Source: Apiotrichum sp. Y4204
Taxonomy: Eukaryota; Basidiomycota; Tremellomycetes; Trichosporonales; Trichosporonaceae
Direction of reading: 5' to 3'
Assembly (NCBI GenBank): GCA_025531455.1
Contig: JAMYHL010000021.1
Span: 1 to 64,000, forward strand
Length of the DNA: 64,000 nt
Shown here: positions 1-14,093 of the stretch, piece after piece
How the letters are laid out: the number at the start of each line of letters is the position of its first letter
Position numbering within the stretch: position 1 is the stretch's first letter
The notes under the pieces: model-generated
Told to the model about the DNA's origin: nothing
Databases searched by the model: none
Seen by the model: only the letters and a program-made list of their open reading frames with translations
Translations under genes and position numbers: made by a program

Positions 1-189
1 TTCATTGCCTTCAATACATTTGCCCTCGTTGTGTGAACTGTCTCGATCTCGGTTGTGGGAAGGTCCCCCGGACCTCCCCTCGGCCTCGCGTCATCATTCT
101 CCCACAACACTCTTTCTGCTATGACGGCTCCATGATTATCACCTCATCATTGGATTCTTAGAGGGGATTCTTAGGGGGGATTCTTAGGG

Positions 190-217
190 GTGCTGACCTT
201 AGAGCCCGCAATGGCCG

Positions 218-263
<46 letters not shown>

Positions 264-1094
264 CGGCGCCGAGGCCGTAATTGCCTTCCCTGGCATGGGG
301 CACCCCAATGTCCTTCCCCGCGCCAAGAAGCTGACGTCTCGCGATGTCGACGCCATTGTGTTCGACATCCTGAATTGCCGCCCCGGGCAATGGGCCAGTT
401 ACCTCTGGTCCAAAAACAAGTACAAGCCCGTCAATGCCGCCCGTGGAGCCAACATGGCCTTGGAGCCCCGTCCGCAGGCTTTCTGGGGATCGCGCGGCGT
501 GCCCCAAGCCCAGCTCGTGGCTCACCGAGGTCTTGAGGGCCACGAAGACTGCCAGGAGGGGGCCCACGCCGACGAGCAGGATTCTCGGTCCCTCTTCCAC
601 GACCATGTGGGTGGTTGCAAGCTCCCTACGTTGGCCGTCTTTGCCGATCCCGACGACCCAACCAACCGCCATGGGACCATTCTCAGCACTGCCGACGGCA
701 AGACGAGTCACTTCGAGGACATTAATGAGCGCAAGATCTGGTCCGTGAGTTGCAAGAAGTGTCCGATCTGATGCCATGGCAACCACTGTAGCTGACCTCA
801 CAGGCCATTATGCGGGCTGCGCCGTCCATCATGCAGTACCCGTCCATCTGCAGCACATGCGTGAGCGCGGGCAACCCGCTCTGCCTGGTGGACTCGGCCC
901 GCGAAGGCACCGGGAGTTGCCTGCGCTGCTCGGCGAAGAAGGCCAAGTGCGACCATACGCACGTCTCCGCGAAGAACAAAGTCCTTGCGGAGGTCAACGC
1001 GCTTCAAGGTGCCGCCGCAGCGTCCGGCGCCGGACCCAGTTGGGCTCAAGACCGCGCTGATAGCGCGCTCCAGGGTCTCCGCCGCCTCCGTTGA
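190..1094 (+). CDS. poly-Asn protein with a cysteine-rich putative zinc-binding C terminus
   Basis: Two exons: 190 (or the second in-frame ATG at 211) to 744 and 804-1094, joined across a 59-nt GTGAGT...CAG intron in phase 0, giving about 281 aa from the first ATG. Fifteen Asn codons (AAC, 220-264) follow Met-Ala-Asp. Exon 2 carries CSTC, a further Cys, then CLRCSAKKAKC, i.e. paired CxxC motifs followed by a basic KKAK stretch. This resembles zinc-binding Cys-rich domains common in basidiomycete proteins of unknown function. Function is not recognised; DNA or RNA binding is only an inference. In the middle (about 480-640) a reading frame offset by one base has stronger GC3 than the open one, so compensating indels or an unrecognised intron pair are possible. 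Upstream, GATTCTTAG is repeated three times (about 153-188). Confidence 0.55.
220..264 (+). repeat. AAC trinucleotide repeat (15 units)
   Basis: Fifteen uninterrupted AAC codons encode a poly-asparagine run near the N terminus. A pure trinucleotide tract like this is expected to vary in length between strains. Confidence 0.95.
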
Positions 1095-1866
1095 GGCTCC
1101 AAACTGCCCCCCCCTCCCCCCCCCCCCCCTCCCGCCCTCCCTTGACGCTCTCGTCGACCACCGCGTCGCTCGGGACGTCACCCAATTCCGGGCGACCCCG
1201 GCCATCCCCGGCCCGTCGAGTTCCCTCCGGGCGTGGGGATTCTCACCGCCCTCCACGTCCTTCTTTGTGTCCGCTTTCCCATGCTTCGCGCCCCCCACCG
1301 TCTCCGATATACCATCGCGTCGCCACTCTCGTTTCCCTCCTCCGTCTCCTTCTCCGTCTCCGTCACTCCGCTGTGTGTATTCTGTATATATGGGTACGGG
1401 CTTAACTGCTCCCTTGCTGCCCTCATTGCTGCCGCCCTGCATCTATCTGGCGCATGTGTTAACAGTGTTCAGAATGATTGCATGTATTCCTCTGTGTGCC
1501 ACAAAGATCCACCCGTCTTTTCTGCCACGCTCTCTATAAGATACTGACCCTCTCCTTCTGGAACCCATTGGCCCTTCCCAGCGGCCTCACAACACTCTTA
1601 CTCCTCGCTCAATATAACAATATGGGCCCAAAACAAGATGCATGCATGTCAAGAACACACCCCAGCTAGGAGCCAGTTGGTGATGGTGTCGAATTTTTGG
1701 TATTTTTTGGTACTCTTAAAATATCGAAAAATATCGAAGAATCCATGGTGGTGTGATAAGGGGCGGTGTTGGTATGTAAAACACGTGATTTACATATCAG
1801 AACGGGACCAATAAATCAAAACCTTAATTCTACGGTGAGGACGCCGTCCCAGGACTTACTGGACGT
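1095..1866. other. non-coding stretch
   Basis: The start (about 1107-1140) is a cytosine-rich tract with two long C runs, followed by pyrimidine-rich DNA. From about 1690 the sequence is AT-rich with short repeated TTTTTGG and ATATCGAA motifs. I see no coding frame with supporting splice sites. Confidence 0.5.
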
Positions 1867-1961
1867 CTGTCAGTAAACCGGTTAGTATAATCGCCTCTCA
1901 AGAGAGAGCCTTCCAAAGAGGAAGATCGCGATAGAGCAGGGTTCGACTCCCTGGCGGAGAA
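1867..1961 (+). pseudogene. degenerate tRNA-Glu(CTC)-like gene
   Basis: The 3' two thirds fold like tRNA-Glu: anticodon stem ATCGC (about 1890-1894) with GCGAT (about 1928-1932), loop CT-CTC-A, a putative intron of about 26 nt after position 37, and a perfect T arm CAGGG-TTCGACT-CCCTG (about 1937-1953). The D loop GGTTAGTATAA is also canonical. The expected 3' acceptor strand GCGGAGA has no matching 5' strand upstream (only about 3 of 7 pairs), and the D stem is poor. I read it as a tRNA relic, or as a tRNA whose 5' end I cannot place. Confidence 0.35.
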
Positions 1962-2249
1962 TGCGTGCAGCGCTTGCTTTTTGCCGTCCGCGGCGTCGAG
2001 GGCCGCGAAAGGGTGCGCGGGGGGTGTCGAGAAATCGATGAGTGGTGATCGGGGGAAGAGCGGGGAAAATCTCCGGTGGTAGTCCGCGGTCTTGGGATGA
2101 TCGAGGGGCCGAAGGGGGAGAGCTGACGTTACGCTGCGGACACGCGAGGTCCGTCTCCGCGTGCCCCACCAACGCCCATGCGTATGCCCTTTTCTGCGGC
2201 CCTCGCGCTCGCGCGCACGCGGCGACGGCGCACGGACGCGAACACAGCA

Positions 2250-2335
2250 GCCTCGTTATATCAGTCGGTAGATAGTTTGACTCTTACTCCTTCTAAGATA
2301 TCAAAATGTCATGGGTTCGAGCCCCATACGAGGCT
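2250..2335 (+). tRNA. tRNA-Lys (CTT) with a 13-nt intron
   Basis: Full cloverleaf. The acceptor stem GCCTCGT pairs perfectly with ACGAGGC (2328-2334), discriminator T. The D stem is TATC/GATA with a GG-containing loop. The anticodon stem TTTGA/TCAAA encloses CT-CTT-A, and a 13-nt intron sits at the canonical 37/38 position. The variable loop is ATGTC and the T arm is ATGGG-TTCGAGC-CCCAT. The anticodon CTT and overall sequence match fungal tRNA-Lys. Confidence 0.93.
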
Positions 2336-4305
2336 AGAGCGCGTAGCGCCTGCTTTTTAGGACATGGGAGAAGAGGGGGACGTCGCGGAGATGGTGAGGG
2401 GAGGAGACGGAGGAGGCATCGGCCGCGGACGAACGGTGGATCGGAAAAGTGCATGTGTACGGACCAGTGCTTGTGCTATTCTCGTCCTCCGGTGCCCCTG
2501 ATAGACACGCATGCTCGGAGCACGGCACTCTGACGACGGATGTCCAGACAAGCTCAACATGCTCAGCTTGCTCGATAGAACGACATCGAGTTGGGTGACA
2601 TGTCGCGTCCACAGCGCGCCGATCCGTCGAGATGCAATTAGCTAGCGGTTCCTGCTTGATTCCGCTGATCCGCTGATCCAGCATCCATTCCTTCCGCGCG
2701 CAATCTTAGACTGCAGCGCTACTCCGAATGAGCGGCATCTGACGACTCCACGACAGCTACGACAGGCCGAGTTCGCACATGGCGCAGGACGACGTGTGCC
2801 AGTGGCCAGTGCGGAAAATCTTTGTCGGACGTCGGACAGCGCCGATGGAGCAGTGATGTCAGTAAGCGACGCGCCTGGCTGACAACTGGCGCGATACGAG
2901 CCCAGACCCCATCGAGCCCAACGCCCAGCGCGGAGGCCAAGCCAGGACGCGCGGGCGCTGCAGGGCGGTAAGCGACCCACACGTCCAGATCCAGCAGTCC
3001 GGTATGACCAGCATGGTCCGAGCGATATCCGGCCAGCACTGTAATAAGAGATGGCCAATCTGTGCCTGGCGGAGAGCGGTGTCCTCGCCGCTCGCCGCTC
3101 TCCGCTGCCCAGACAGTCATTTGGATTTCGAGATTGGCCACAGAACCGCCCAGGATGGCCGATTTTGACGCGTTATGGCCAAAAACTTGTGCTCTGGATG
3201 GCCGATTTCTGCATGTTATGGCCACTTTTCCCTCTCATGATGGCCGATTTCTCGATGGCCGATTTCTACGCGCTACCTGCTTGCTGCACACGATGCCATG
3301 ATGTTGGGGCCACCTGATGCATTACAGCGCGCGTACTGGACCCCGTGCTCACCGTGTTTGGCCATTTCGCTTTTGGCCATCCGCGTGATGGCGAGCACGC
3401 CCCACCTCGGCAGCCAGCGTGTCTGACAAAGCAACCCGTCTCACGTCGCGCCGTTGCTCCTCGATCACTGATCACTGCACTGCACTGCACCTGCTGTTCC
3501 CACCCACTGGATCGGAATGCAGAAATCCAAATGAATGGTACACGCAGCCAGCCACTGCCCAACGCATGCAATGCACACTACTGCGCTACCTGCGCGGCAA
3601 GCTCCGGCCTGCACAGTGGGAGTGGGAGCGAGCGTGACCCTTGGTTATGTGTGTTGTTTTGGCCATCCGCGTCATGTTTGATCTCATGTTGGCCATCACT
3701 GCGAACGTTGCGTTGGGGCAGGGCGTCGGCCCACACGCACCGCTCATCTGACCTCCCCGCTCTCATGCTCCCATGCTCTCATGCTCCCATTCTCTCACCG
3801 CTCTCGCACGCCGCCGCGGTATGTGCCGCGCACCGCGCAGCAGCACCTCGCAGTGCGAGTCAAAGGATATAAACTGTCGACTCGACTTCGGCGTCGCGCC
3901 ACCCCCCCACAACTGTCATCCCGAGCATCACCCTACTTTTCCGGACTCACCTTTCCGTCCGCCCAGCCAGCGCCACCAACCCCAACAACAACAGGCACCT
4001 AGGCAGACCACGTAGCAGACCAAGACACAAGGCACAGACTCAGCGGACGTGGACTCCGCCGAACCCTTACTCCTTTCGATTACCTCGTTACTACCCTACG
4101 CCGACGCCGCGCCGCGCCGCGCTAACACTCCGATTCGGGGTGGCGAACCGACTTTTTGGCTCATCCGCCACGCGAGATTAGATTGTGCTTTCGACTCGCG
4201 ACTAGCAAACAAGAAGTTTCACAAGTTTCGAGCTGTTTCGCACCGCCGACGCTCAGCAGTTATAATACAGCCCCGCGCCCACTTTCTCCCCCCTCCACAT
4301 CCACA
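2336..4305. other. long intergenic stretch with short TGGCC-type repeats
   Basis: No coding frame is supported by homology or splice structure. Four copies of GATGGCCGATTT occur at 3154, 3197, 3239 and 3254, with further TTTTGGCCATCC copies at about 3374 and 3658. The last 50 nt contain a TATA-like TATAATA at about 4261, followed by pyrimidine-rich leader for the threonine aldolase gene. Confidence 0.5.
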
Positions 4306-5789
4306 ATGCTCTCCACCACTTCGCGCCGCGCGCTCCCTCTCGCCCGGTACGCGCACTCGTCCGCCAAGCGCAGCGTACAGGCCTCGTCGGCCGCCCCGCA
4401 GCCGGCGCCGACCACCGCGCTCAAGCGCCTCCTCCTCCCGAGCTTTGCGCCGCGCAACGGCAACGCGCAGAAGAGCACCGCAAAGTCTGCGCGGCGCCTC
4501 GCGACCACCTCCAATCTCCCCATTTACTCGCGCGACGGCAAGCCCGATGTCACCCCCGAAGTGGGCGGTGAGGCGAATGCGCAGCGCCTGAAGCGCACGC
4601 AGCGCGATTTTAGGAGTGAGTAAAATGATGGAGAGAGTGTGGGCGTTTTAGCGGCGACCTCCATTGTTATTGTTCTGTTCTGACCGCAGGCGACACATTT
4701 ACTATGCCGAGCGACGACCAGATAATCGCCGCGCTGCTGGCCTCGCGCGGCGACGACGTGTACCACGAGGACGGGACGACGGCTGCGCTCGAGGAGCGCA
4801 TAGCAAAGATGGCGGGCAAGGAGGCTGCGCTGTTCGGCGTGTCGGGGACCATGACAAACCAGCTCGCGATCCGCACGCACATGAAGCAGCCGCCGCACAG
4901 CGTTATCACCGACCACCGCGCGCACGTCCACATGATGGAGGCGGGCGGTATCGCGCTCTTCTCGCAGGCGACGACGCACGGCATCGTGCCCGCCAACGGC
5001 ATCCACCTTACCCTCGAGGACATTGAGCCCGCCCTCCAGCTCGGCAACGACATCCACATTGCCCCCACGCGCCTCATCTGTCTCGAGAACACCCTCAGCG
5101 GCATCATCTTCCCCCAGGAGGAGGTCGAGCGCATCTCGGCAATGGCAAAGGACCACAACATTGCGATGCACCTCGACGGCGCGCGCGCGTGGAATGTTGC
5201 GGCTGCCGAGCTCGAGCGCCGCGGCCTCGACCCCACTTCCGAGGCGGACCGCACCACCGTCCTCAGCGACGTGCTCGCGCCGTTCGACACCGCGTCCCTC
5301 TGCCTCTCCAAGGGCATCGGCGCTCCGATCGGCAGCGCCATCGTCGGCTCTAAGGAGTTTATCGCCCGCGCCCGCTGGTTCCGCAAGATGTTTGGCGGCG
5401 GGTGGCGCCAGAGCGGGCTCGTCGCCTCGATGGCAGACTATGCGCTCACAAACTACTTCCCGCGCCTCTCGCACACCCACGCACTGGCCCGCCGGCTTGC
5501 AGACGGCCTCGAGGCCGCTGGTTGTGACATCATAGCGCCGGTGGACACGAACATGGTCTTTTTTGACCCGTCGCCTATCGGCGCGAGTGTAGAGGAGGTC
5601 GCGGCCGCGCTCGAGGCCCTCCCTGAGCCGATCACGCTCAACTGCAACCGCTGCGTCCTCCACCACCAGACCACCGTCGAGGCCGTGGACGACTTTGTCG
5701 CGGAGATCAAGCGCATCGCGGAGATGAACGCCGGTAAGGAGCACGAGGTCGCCCGGACTACCGGGCTTGGATACGCTGCTAGCGTGTAG
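4306..5789 (+). CDS. L-threonine aldolase (PLP-dependent), probably mitochondrial
   Basis: Exons 4306-4615 and 4690-5789, joined across a GTGAGT...GCAG intron in phase 1, give 469 aa. The enzyme cleaves L-threonine or L-allo-threonine to glycine and acetaldehyde using pyridoxal phosphate. The splice recreates the family start RSDTFTMPSDD, followed by GDDVYHED and FGVSGTMTNQLA. The PLP lysine is in LCLSKGIGAPIG (about residue 311), and LDGARAWN holds the usual Asp-Gly-Ala-Arg. The first ~100 residues are rich in Arg, Ser and Ala and start MLSTTSRRALPLARYA, an apparent mitochondrial presequence absent from bacterial and yeast Gly1 proteins. The ATG at 4306 sits in a CACAATG context about 45 nt after a TATA-like element. 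Confidence 0.92.
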
Positions 5790-7130
5790 ATATAGACTAT
5801 GTACTTTACGGACAAGGATAATATGTAATCAGTATGAATTATCATGACATGAGGCTGCAGAACACTTAACAGATAATTTCGAAAGCAGAGACTGAACAGA
5901 GAAACCCGAGGTCCGACATCTGCAGACCAGGGCTTCGCCGTCAATGATTAGATAACACTGTGTGCTCGCAGGGTCCAGCCTCGCGCAATATAGCTAAGAG
6001 TACCTACAGTACGCAAATGACGTGACCCTCAACGCGAGACGTGACGCTTCGGATCTTTCCTCCTGGCAATCACTGGGTCCATACCCTCGCCCACTGGGTG
6101 ATAAGCACGTCGCACGTCGACCGCGCGGCCCTAACCTAAAACCCCGTGTATGGGAGTCAGTGTTATGTGATGGCTCACAGCGCGCACAAGGCATAACACG
6201 CAGGGCACAACACACAGCGCTCAAAACACAGCATACATACCGCACATAACGTACAGTGGCGACAAGTCGGCGCGATCCGACACCCATCGTACCTCTAGTC
6301 TGCACGCTAAGCGTGTATCACAGTAGAACAATCCACCGTTCCATTCAAAGCTGCCTCGCCTACTCTTCGAGTATCAATTTGCGATAGCTCAGCGGGATAC
6401 GGATGAGGATGCCTGTACAGAGTCGACATACCTAATTTGCGCGGCGCGGTGATGGCCACACCCCAGACACAGCGGTTCGAGTCCGTATCCCAGTAATCGC
6501 TGGGCCCATACGCCTTTTTCAGCTCGGGTACTCCCGTACCGGCCGTAGCGCGTAGGGTGTAGGGGCTGGCGCGGCTGGCAGCTGTCCGGCCGAGCTGGCC
6601 AGCTTGCTGACTAGCATGGGTAAATGGCTTGTGCATAGCTCGTGGACTGTAACGCCGTCGGCCGTTGGCAAACCGTACAGCTGAACGCGGTTTTGCGACA
6701 CAGCGACAACGCACTCAAGCGCGGCCAGTACCCGGGGTGTTACCTGTGCGATCGGTCCATGCTCCGTGGGCGGTCCATGCTCCTAATGCTCCTAGGGGTC
6801 AGAAGAGAGTTGCTCTCAGTCGAGGATTATAAGTTGGATCAATGCTGTTAAGCTATTCACACTGCAACATGACACCACCTGGTGACAATCCACACACCAC
6901 GGCTACACCACCAACTGCATCATAGACTACGCAGGAGGTACCCAATCACGAGCATCCGGAGAGGGCGCGAGCACAGGTGCTCGCGGACGGGGAGAGTTTT
7001 ACTGTTGTTTGTGTGTGTGTTAGGATTATGCTGTTGACCACCGTCCGTTATTGGGGGTATGGGAGGAGAGAGAAAATTACAAGACCAGGCGGGCTGGGAG
7101 GACCACGCGACCGCCGCCGCTGCGCGCGGC
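5790..7130. other. intergenic stretch between convergent genes
   Basis: Contains a pol III box-like pair (listed separately). 6950-7060 holds a TG-rich stretch (GTTTGTGTGTGTGTT). No supported coding region. The left part is the 3' flank of threonine aldolase and the right end the 3' flank of UGP1. Confidence 0.45.
6385..6491 (+). other. A-box/B-box pair with 10-bp inverted repeat (tRNA-like relic)
   Basis: TAGCTCAGCGG (6385-6395) is a perfect pol III A box and GGTTCGAGTCC (6474-6484) a perfect B box, 89 bases apart. GGGATACGGA (6394-6403) and TCCGTATCCC (6482-6491) are exact inverted repeats. I could not fold a standard acceptor stem, so this is not called a tRNA. It may be a decayed intron-containing tRNA or another pol III element. 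Confidence 0.3.
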
Positions 7131-9778
<2,648 letters not shown>

Positions 9779-12221
9779 GGTGGATCGGAGACGGAGGAAT
9801 GGGTGAGTGGAAGAGAGAGAGAGAAGAAGAGGAAGGAAGAAGAAAGAGGGGACGAGGGGGTCCGAGGTGATGATGATGATGATATAGCTGGCCAGTGTGG
9901 TAGCAGCAGCTGGCGGGCGATGATGATGTGCTGGTGCAGGCTGGTTGGCTGGGCGGGCTCTCTGGCTCTCTGGCTGTCTGGCTGGCTGGGCAAGCTGCAA
10001 TAATACGGGCACGGCAGGAGAGCAGAGGAATTCACCCCCCTCCCCCTTCCCAGGCCCCAGGACCTGGACCAGATGAAATGATGCACGGCATGACACGGCT
10101 CCGTCCCAGGTCCCCTAGGTCCCTTGCCCCGTTCACTCCGCTGCCTCCCCCAAAAGGCACCCCCTCCGCATCCCCCTCCCCCTCTCCCCCCCATCCCTCT
10201 CCTCCCTGGCTTTGCCGTTGCATCTGCCGCCCTTGCTGTCCTGCCGTGTCCTGCCGGGCTGACGCGCTGCCCGCTACTTCCCCCACCACCCCACTTTGTA
10301 CTGCCGCTGCCTGCTGCGTACCCCAGTGCAGCGCACGGTCCGCGCTAACACCCCCACACGGTACTAGCCAGTACTAGCTGCTACCAGCTACCTGGAGCAT
10401 GCTAAACGTGTCCTTCCCCCCTCCTCCCCCAATCTACCCGATCCGTGCGCCGTTGCTGCGCGCCCCAGAGCCGGGAGGCCACCGGTCCAGATATCAGCCA
10501 TGGCCCACAGGATCATCAGGCGCGGCGCTCGGGCCGCACGACACAGCAGCAGACTGCCCGATTGCACTTGCGCATACACGCTTTGGCGCTTTGGCCCACC
10601 ACGCTTGCCACGCTGTACGCTGCACGCTGCACGATGCACGCAACGCCCGCAACGCACGTGAACGCCCGACACGCGTTCCTCGCCGTGTTGTCGCGTCTGG
10701 GCGTCGAGCGCGTCGATAAACGAAGGACCGTGCACCTGGTGTATACCGTGACGTCTTGCCCCGATGAGGTTGTGGCGTCAGCTCGCGCACGATCACGCAG
10801 CTCGCCGGGACGTGACTGCGCTTTACTGGTTGGTGTGCATGTGTGCAGTGCACGTTGGCTGCCGCGAGCAAGCCATGCAAGCCACTTGGCCACTTGCCGC
10901 AGCTGTGCACTCGTACAGTCTCGAGTACTCGGGTCTCCACCTGTGCAGATCAGGACAGTCAGGACACGTCGCGTCAACCCAGCGTCGCGCCGGCAATTCA
11001 TCGATCATTCGTTTGACGAATTGACGACGGTCCAGACCATCAAGCAGACGCAGACAGACGTCGCGCGTCGCGTCCACTCGCAGTTGCACAATTGCACAGC
11101 TGTCCCTCTCGCTTCGCGCTTCGCGTCAATCCCATGCGCTCATGCGATTCCTCTCAGAGTGCGTGAATGAAGAATCCTGTCGTTCTGAGCGCCTGAGACT
11201 TGTAGCTTAGGATCTTATAGCCTCCTCTGACGCGACATTCTTTCTGCCAAGTCCTCGTTTCGCATTCATTCCCCCGCGGGGAAACGCACTCGCGCATCTC
11301 ATGAATTGACTGCGCGCACTGCGGTCTGCGGCACTGCGGATCAACCGCCACGAGCGGACGTCCGACGCGGTACGCGCCACGACGCGTACAATGACTCGCA
11401 CAATGAAGCAATGGTACATCCAGGCCCCAGGCCCTCAATATCAATAGATCAATAGATCAGAAAACGGCGGATTGCAAGGCAATCTCTGCGAACATGTCGG
11501 GGGCATCCGGGGCCGGGGCACGCGTCTGCGCAGGCTCGCAGGCGGGCAGGCAGGGTGCAGGGTAGGCTACGGTGGATCCCGGACCATCAGATATCAGAAC
11601 ATCCGATGACCTGGAGAGCTGGAGACCTGGAGACCTGGAGCCTGGAGAGGGTTTCGGGAGCCGATCATGCGCAGCGTAGCGGGAAGATCGGGAGGATCGC
11701 CGTACCGCTAACCTGCAGCTGGCCAGCTGTGGGGCGGGCCAGCTGTGGGGTGGGGCGGGGTGGGCATAAAAAGGGAGTCTGTTGATCTGCAGATCTTCCA
11801 ATCTCCCGGCGTTGTGCTTCTCCCGAGCTTCTGGGCTATCTGAAGATCTGCAATATGCACGCTTCATCCGCTGATCTTCTGATCTTCTGATCGCTCTTGA
11901 TGCAGAAGATGGTGGGCGGACCTCAGTGTCCGCCTGGCCCCCAATGGTGCATGATGCATGATGCGCTCTCTCGTCATCGGTTTCAGGCTTCAGGGCGGGT
12001 GGGTTGCTGCCCGTTCTGTCGGTTCTATGGGGCGATCGACGTGCACGGCACAGAGTGCCGCCAGCTGGACTGCGCCTCGCTGCCTACACCTTTGATATCG
12101 CTATTTCCTGCTTCTCTTCTCCCCCGCCCCCATTGCCAGTCCGCCTAGATTAGGAAACCGATGCATATCCGTCATATCCGATATGATAATGGGAGTCTAT
12201 GTTCATGCTGTAGCTCGTGTG
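9779..12221. other. 2.4-kb stretch with no supportable gene
   Basis: 9780-10320 is the UGP1 upstream region: strand-biased purine/pyrimidine DNA, a CTGGCTGG-type tract at about 9935-9990, and C-rich runs at 10135-10310. 11170-11450 is unremarkable. 11600-11650 repeats GGAGACCTGGAGCCTGG. TGCAGATCTTC (11788-11798) and GAAGATCTGCA (11842-11852) form an 11-bp inverted repeat next to a CATAAAAAG element (about 11765). Open frames are present, but none shows family similarity or a plausible exon structure. Confidence 0.45.
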
Positions 12222-14093
12222 CTAGGTCGCAAACCTGTGATGTCAGTGAAATTCAGAAGAAATGCCGCTCTCAACTATACTCACACGCCGAGCATCTTGA
12301 AGGGCGCGGTGGTAGAGCCCTGCGGTCCGAGGAGGAGACACTCGACATAGTGGCTGCCGGGCGTCACGTCCTCGTTAATAGTAGTCAGGGTGGTGGTCAG
12401 GTCGTCGACCTCGGCGTTGCCTCGGAGCTCCATGCGGCCATCATAGTCGTCGTCGACCCAGCACGCCACGCGGCCTGCCGCCTCGGACATCGGGCTCTGG
12501 AGGTAGTAGATGGCCACCTCGCCGGCGGAGATGTTCAGCGGGACGCGCATGCGCGCTCCGGGGTCTGTTGCGAACCAATAGTGCCTGTCCTCCTCCGAGC
12601 CCTTGCGCGGGTGGTGCGCCTTCCACCCGGAGCCGTAAAAGTGCGAAGGAGGAAGCGGGTTGATCAGGTCGTTGGCCGAGACGCAGTAGGGGGACACTTC
12701 GCGGAAGGTGAGAATGTCCGACGGGCGGTGCGAGAGGCGTGCGGGCGGGACGCGCATCGCGCGCTGCTTGGCGGCCAGGCCACCGCCCTCGGTCTCGAGC
12801 TCCTCCTTCGACTTTTGGTGTGCCGGCTGCTGTGCGTCGGTCTGCTCATCGGTACCCATGTATGGCACATCGAATGCGTGGCCCATGATCGCCGCCCAGC
12901 CGGTGCAGATCTGCGACTGCATGTACGAGATGAGCAGGTCGGCCATGAGTTCGTGGCCTGCCGGCGACGCGAGCACCATGTCCCAGTAAAAGCTCTGGCG
13001 AGTGCCCTCCGGGTCGAGCATGTAGTCACGGTACAGCATGCCCTTCAGGGAGATGTGCGGGAGGTCGTAGAACTGCGCGACGACGTCGTGCAGCAGCTCG
13101 GGCCCGACGAAGCCATTCTGGACGAGAATCTGGGGAGCAAAGTGGCCGAGGAGGATCACTGCGGGCTGCTCGGGGCGAACCAGGATCGAGCGCACAAGAA
13201 GCTCAAAGTGCTTGAGCCACTGAGGCTCGCTGCGGGTTAGCGGATGTCTGCGGGGCTCTGAGCAGTCTTCCACGGGTTGCGCCAAACTGTGGGGTACAGC
13301 TAGGCTCAAACAGTGATGGCCGTCGGGGCAGCCAGAGTCCGCCTACGGATCGCAGTCTCGCTCGGGACGCCTCGGACCGCAAGAGCCCTTCCGGCTGAAT
13401 CCGCCCTCCCTCCTTTGGACTCACTTCGGGTCACTCGCGTCAAACTCGAGAAAGACAATATCCGTCTCGTCTGGGAGATGGTGCACGGAGCAGTAGGCAA
13501 AGTACGCCGAATCGGATTTGCGCTCAGCGCCGTTGGTCAGCTCGTTGTAGGGGTGGGGGAACACCTGGTTCCACCACTCGAACACGCGCGACGGCCAGCA
13601 ACGGGGCGAGATGACATCGTCGCCGGCGCCGTGGCACGCGGACACCGAGCCGCCGAGGACGGACATGGTAATGGGCTGTCCGCTCATCGCCTTCTGGAGG
13701 ACGCGCTGGAGGCGGGCGCCGGTGCCCAGGTGGATGCGCGAGCGCAGCAGGCCCGTCTGTCCCCATTTCTCGGCGATCTTGTCGTCGGGCCCAAAGGACG
13801 GGCAGAACGGGAACGGGGGCGGGTCCGACGCCGACGCGTTCATGTAGTCCTTTGCTGTGAGGAGGCCGGGCGTCGCGCGGTAGTGCGAGTCGGATCCAGC
13901 GCCGGCTGGGGGTTAGCTTTCGCATACTACAGGCGCTAGCTAACGTACACGAGAAGAGACGGGAAAGGAGCATGAGGCCGAGACATCCGCCGACAATGTA
14001 CCAGACGCGCCGGGGGAGGCCAAGGGTGCCGGTCATGCGCTGCCGCTCGCGGCTCGGTGGTGCGTCCTTTGCCTTTTCGCGTAACAAGGACAT
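12222..14093 (-). CDS. SGNH/GDSL hydrolase-like type II membrane protein
   Basis: Four exons (13949-14093, 13425-13905, 12285-13229, 12222-12234) join in phase to 527 aa. A basic N terminus precedes one hydrophobic segment (about residues 29-47, VWYIVGGCLGLMLL), so the protein is probably a signal-anchored Golgi or secretory-pathway protein with a lumenal C terminus. The block ITMSVLGGSVSACHGAG fits SGNH motif I with its catalytic Ser, and DIVFLEFDASDPNE resembles later SGNH blocks. Similar membrane SGNH proteins occur in capsule-forming basidiomycetes, and a polysaccharide-modifying esterase role is inferred. The final exon is only 13 nt: a TGA directly overlaps a GTGAGT donor, and splicing to CTGACATCACAG adds Phe-Ala-Thr-stop, the usual end for such proteins. 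Confidence 0.7.

Noticed and set aside
4524..5744. A 406-codon minus-strand frame
   Set aside because: Shadow of threonine aldolase; low-complexity Arg/Val/Asp translation without family similarity.
10445..11170. A 241-codon plus-strand frame in the gene-poor stretch
   Set aside because: Cys/His/Arg/Ser-rich composition without domain, splice support or a frame-consistent GC3 signal.
12161..13240. A 359-codon plus-strand frame
   Set aside because: Antisense shadow of the SGNH hydrolase gene.
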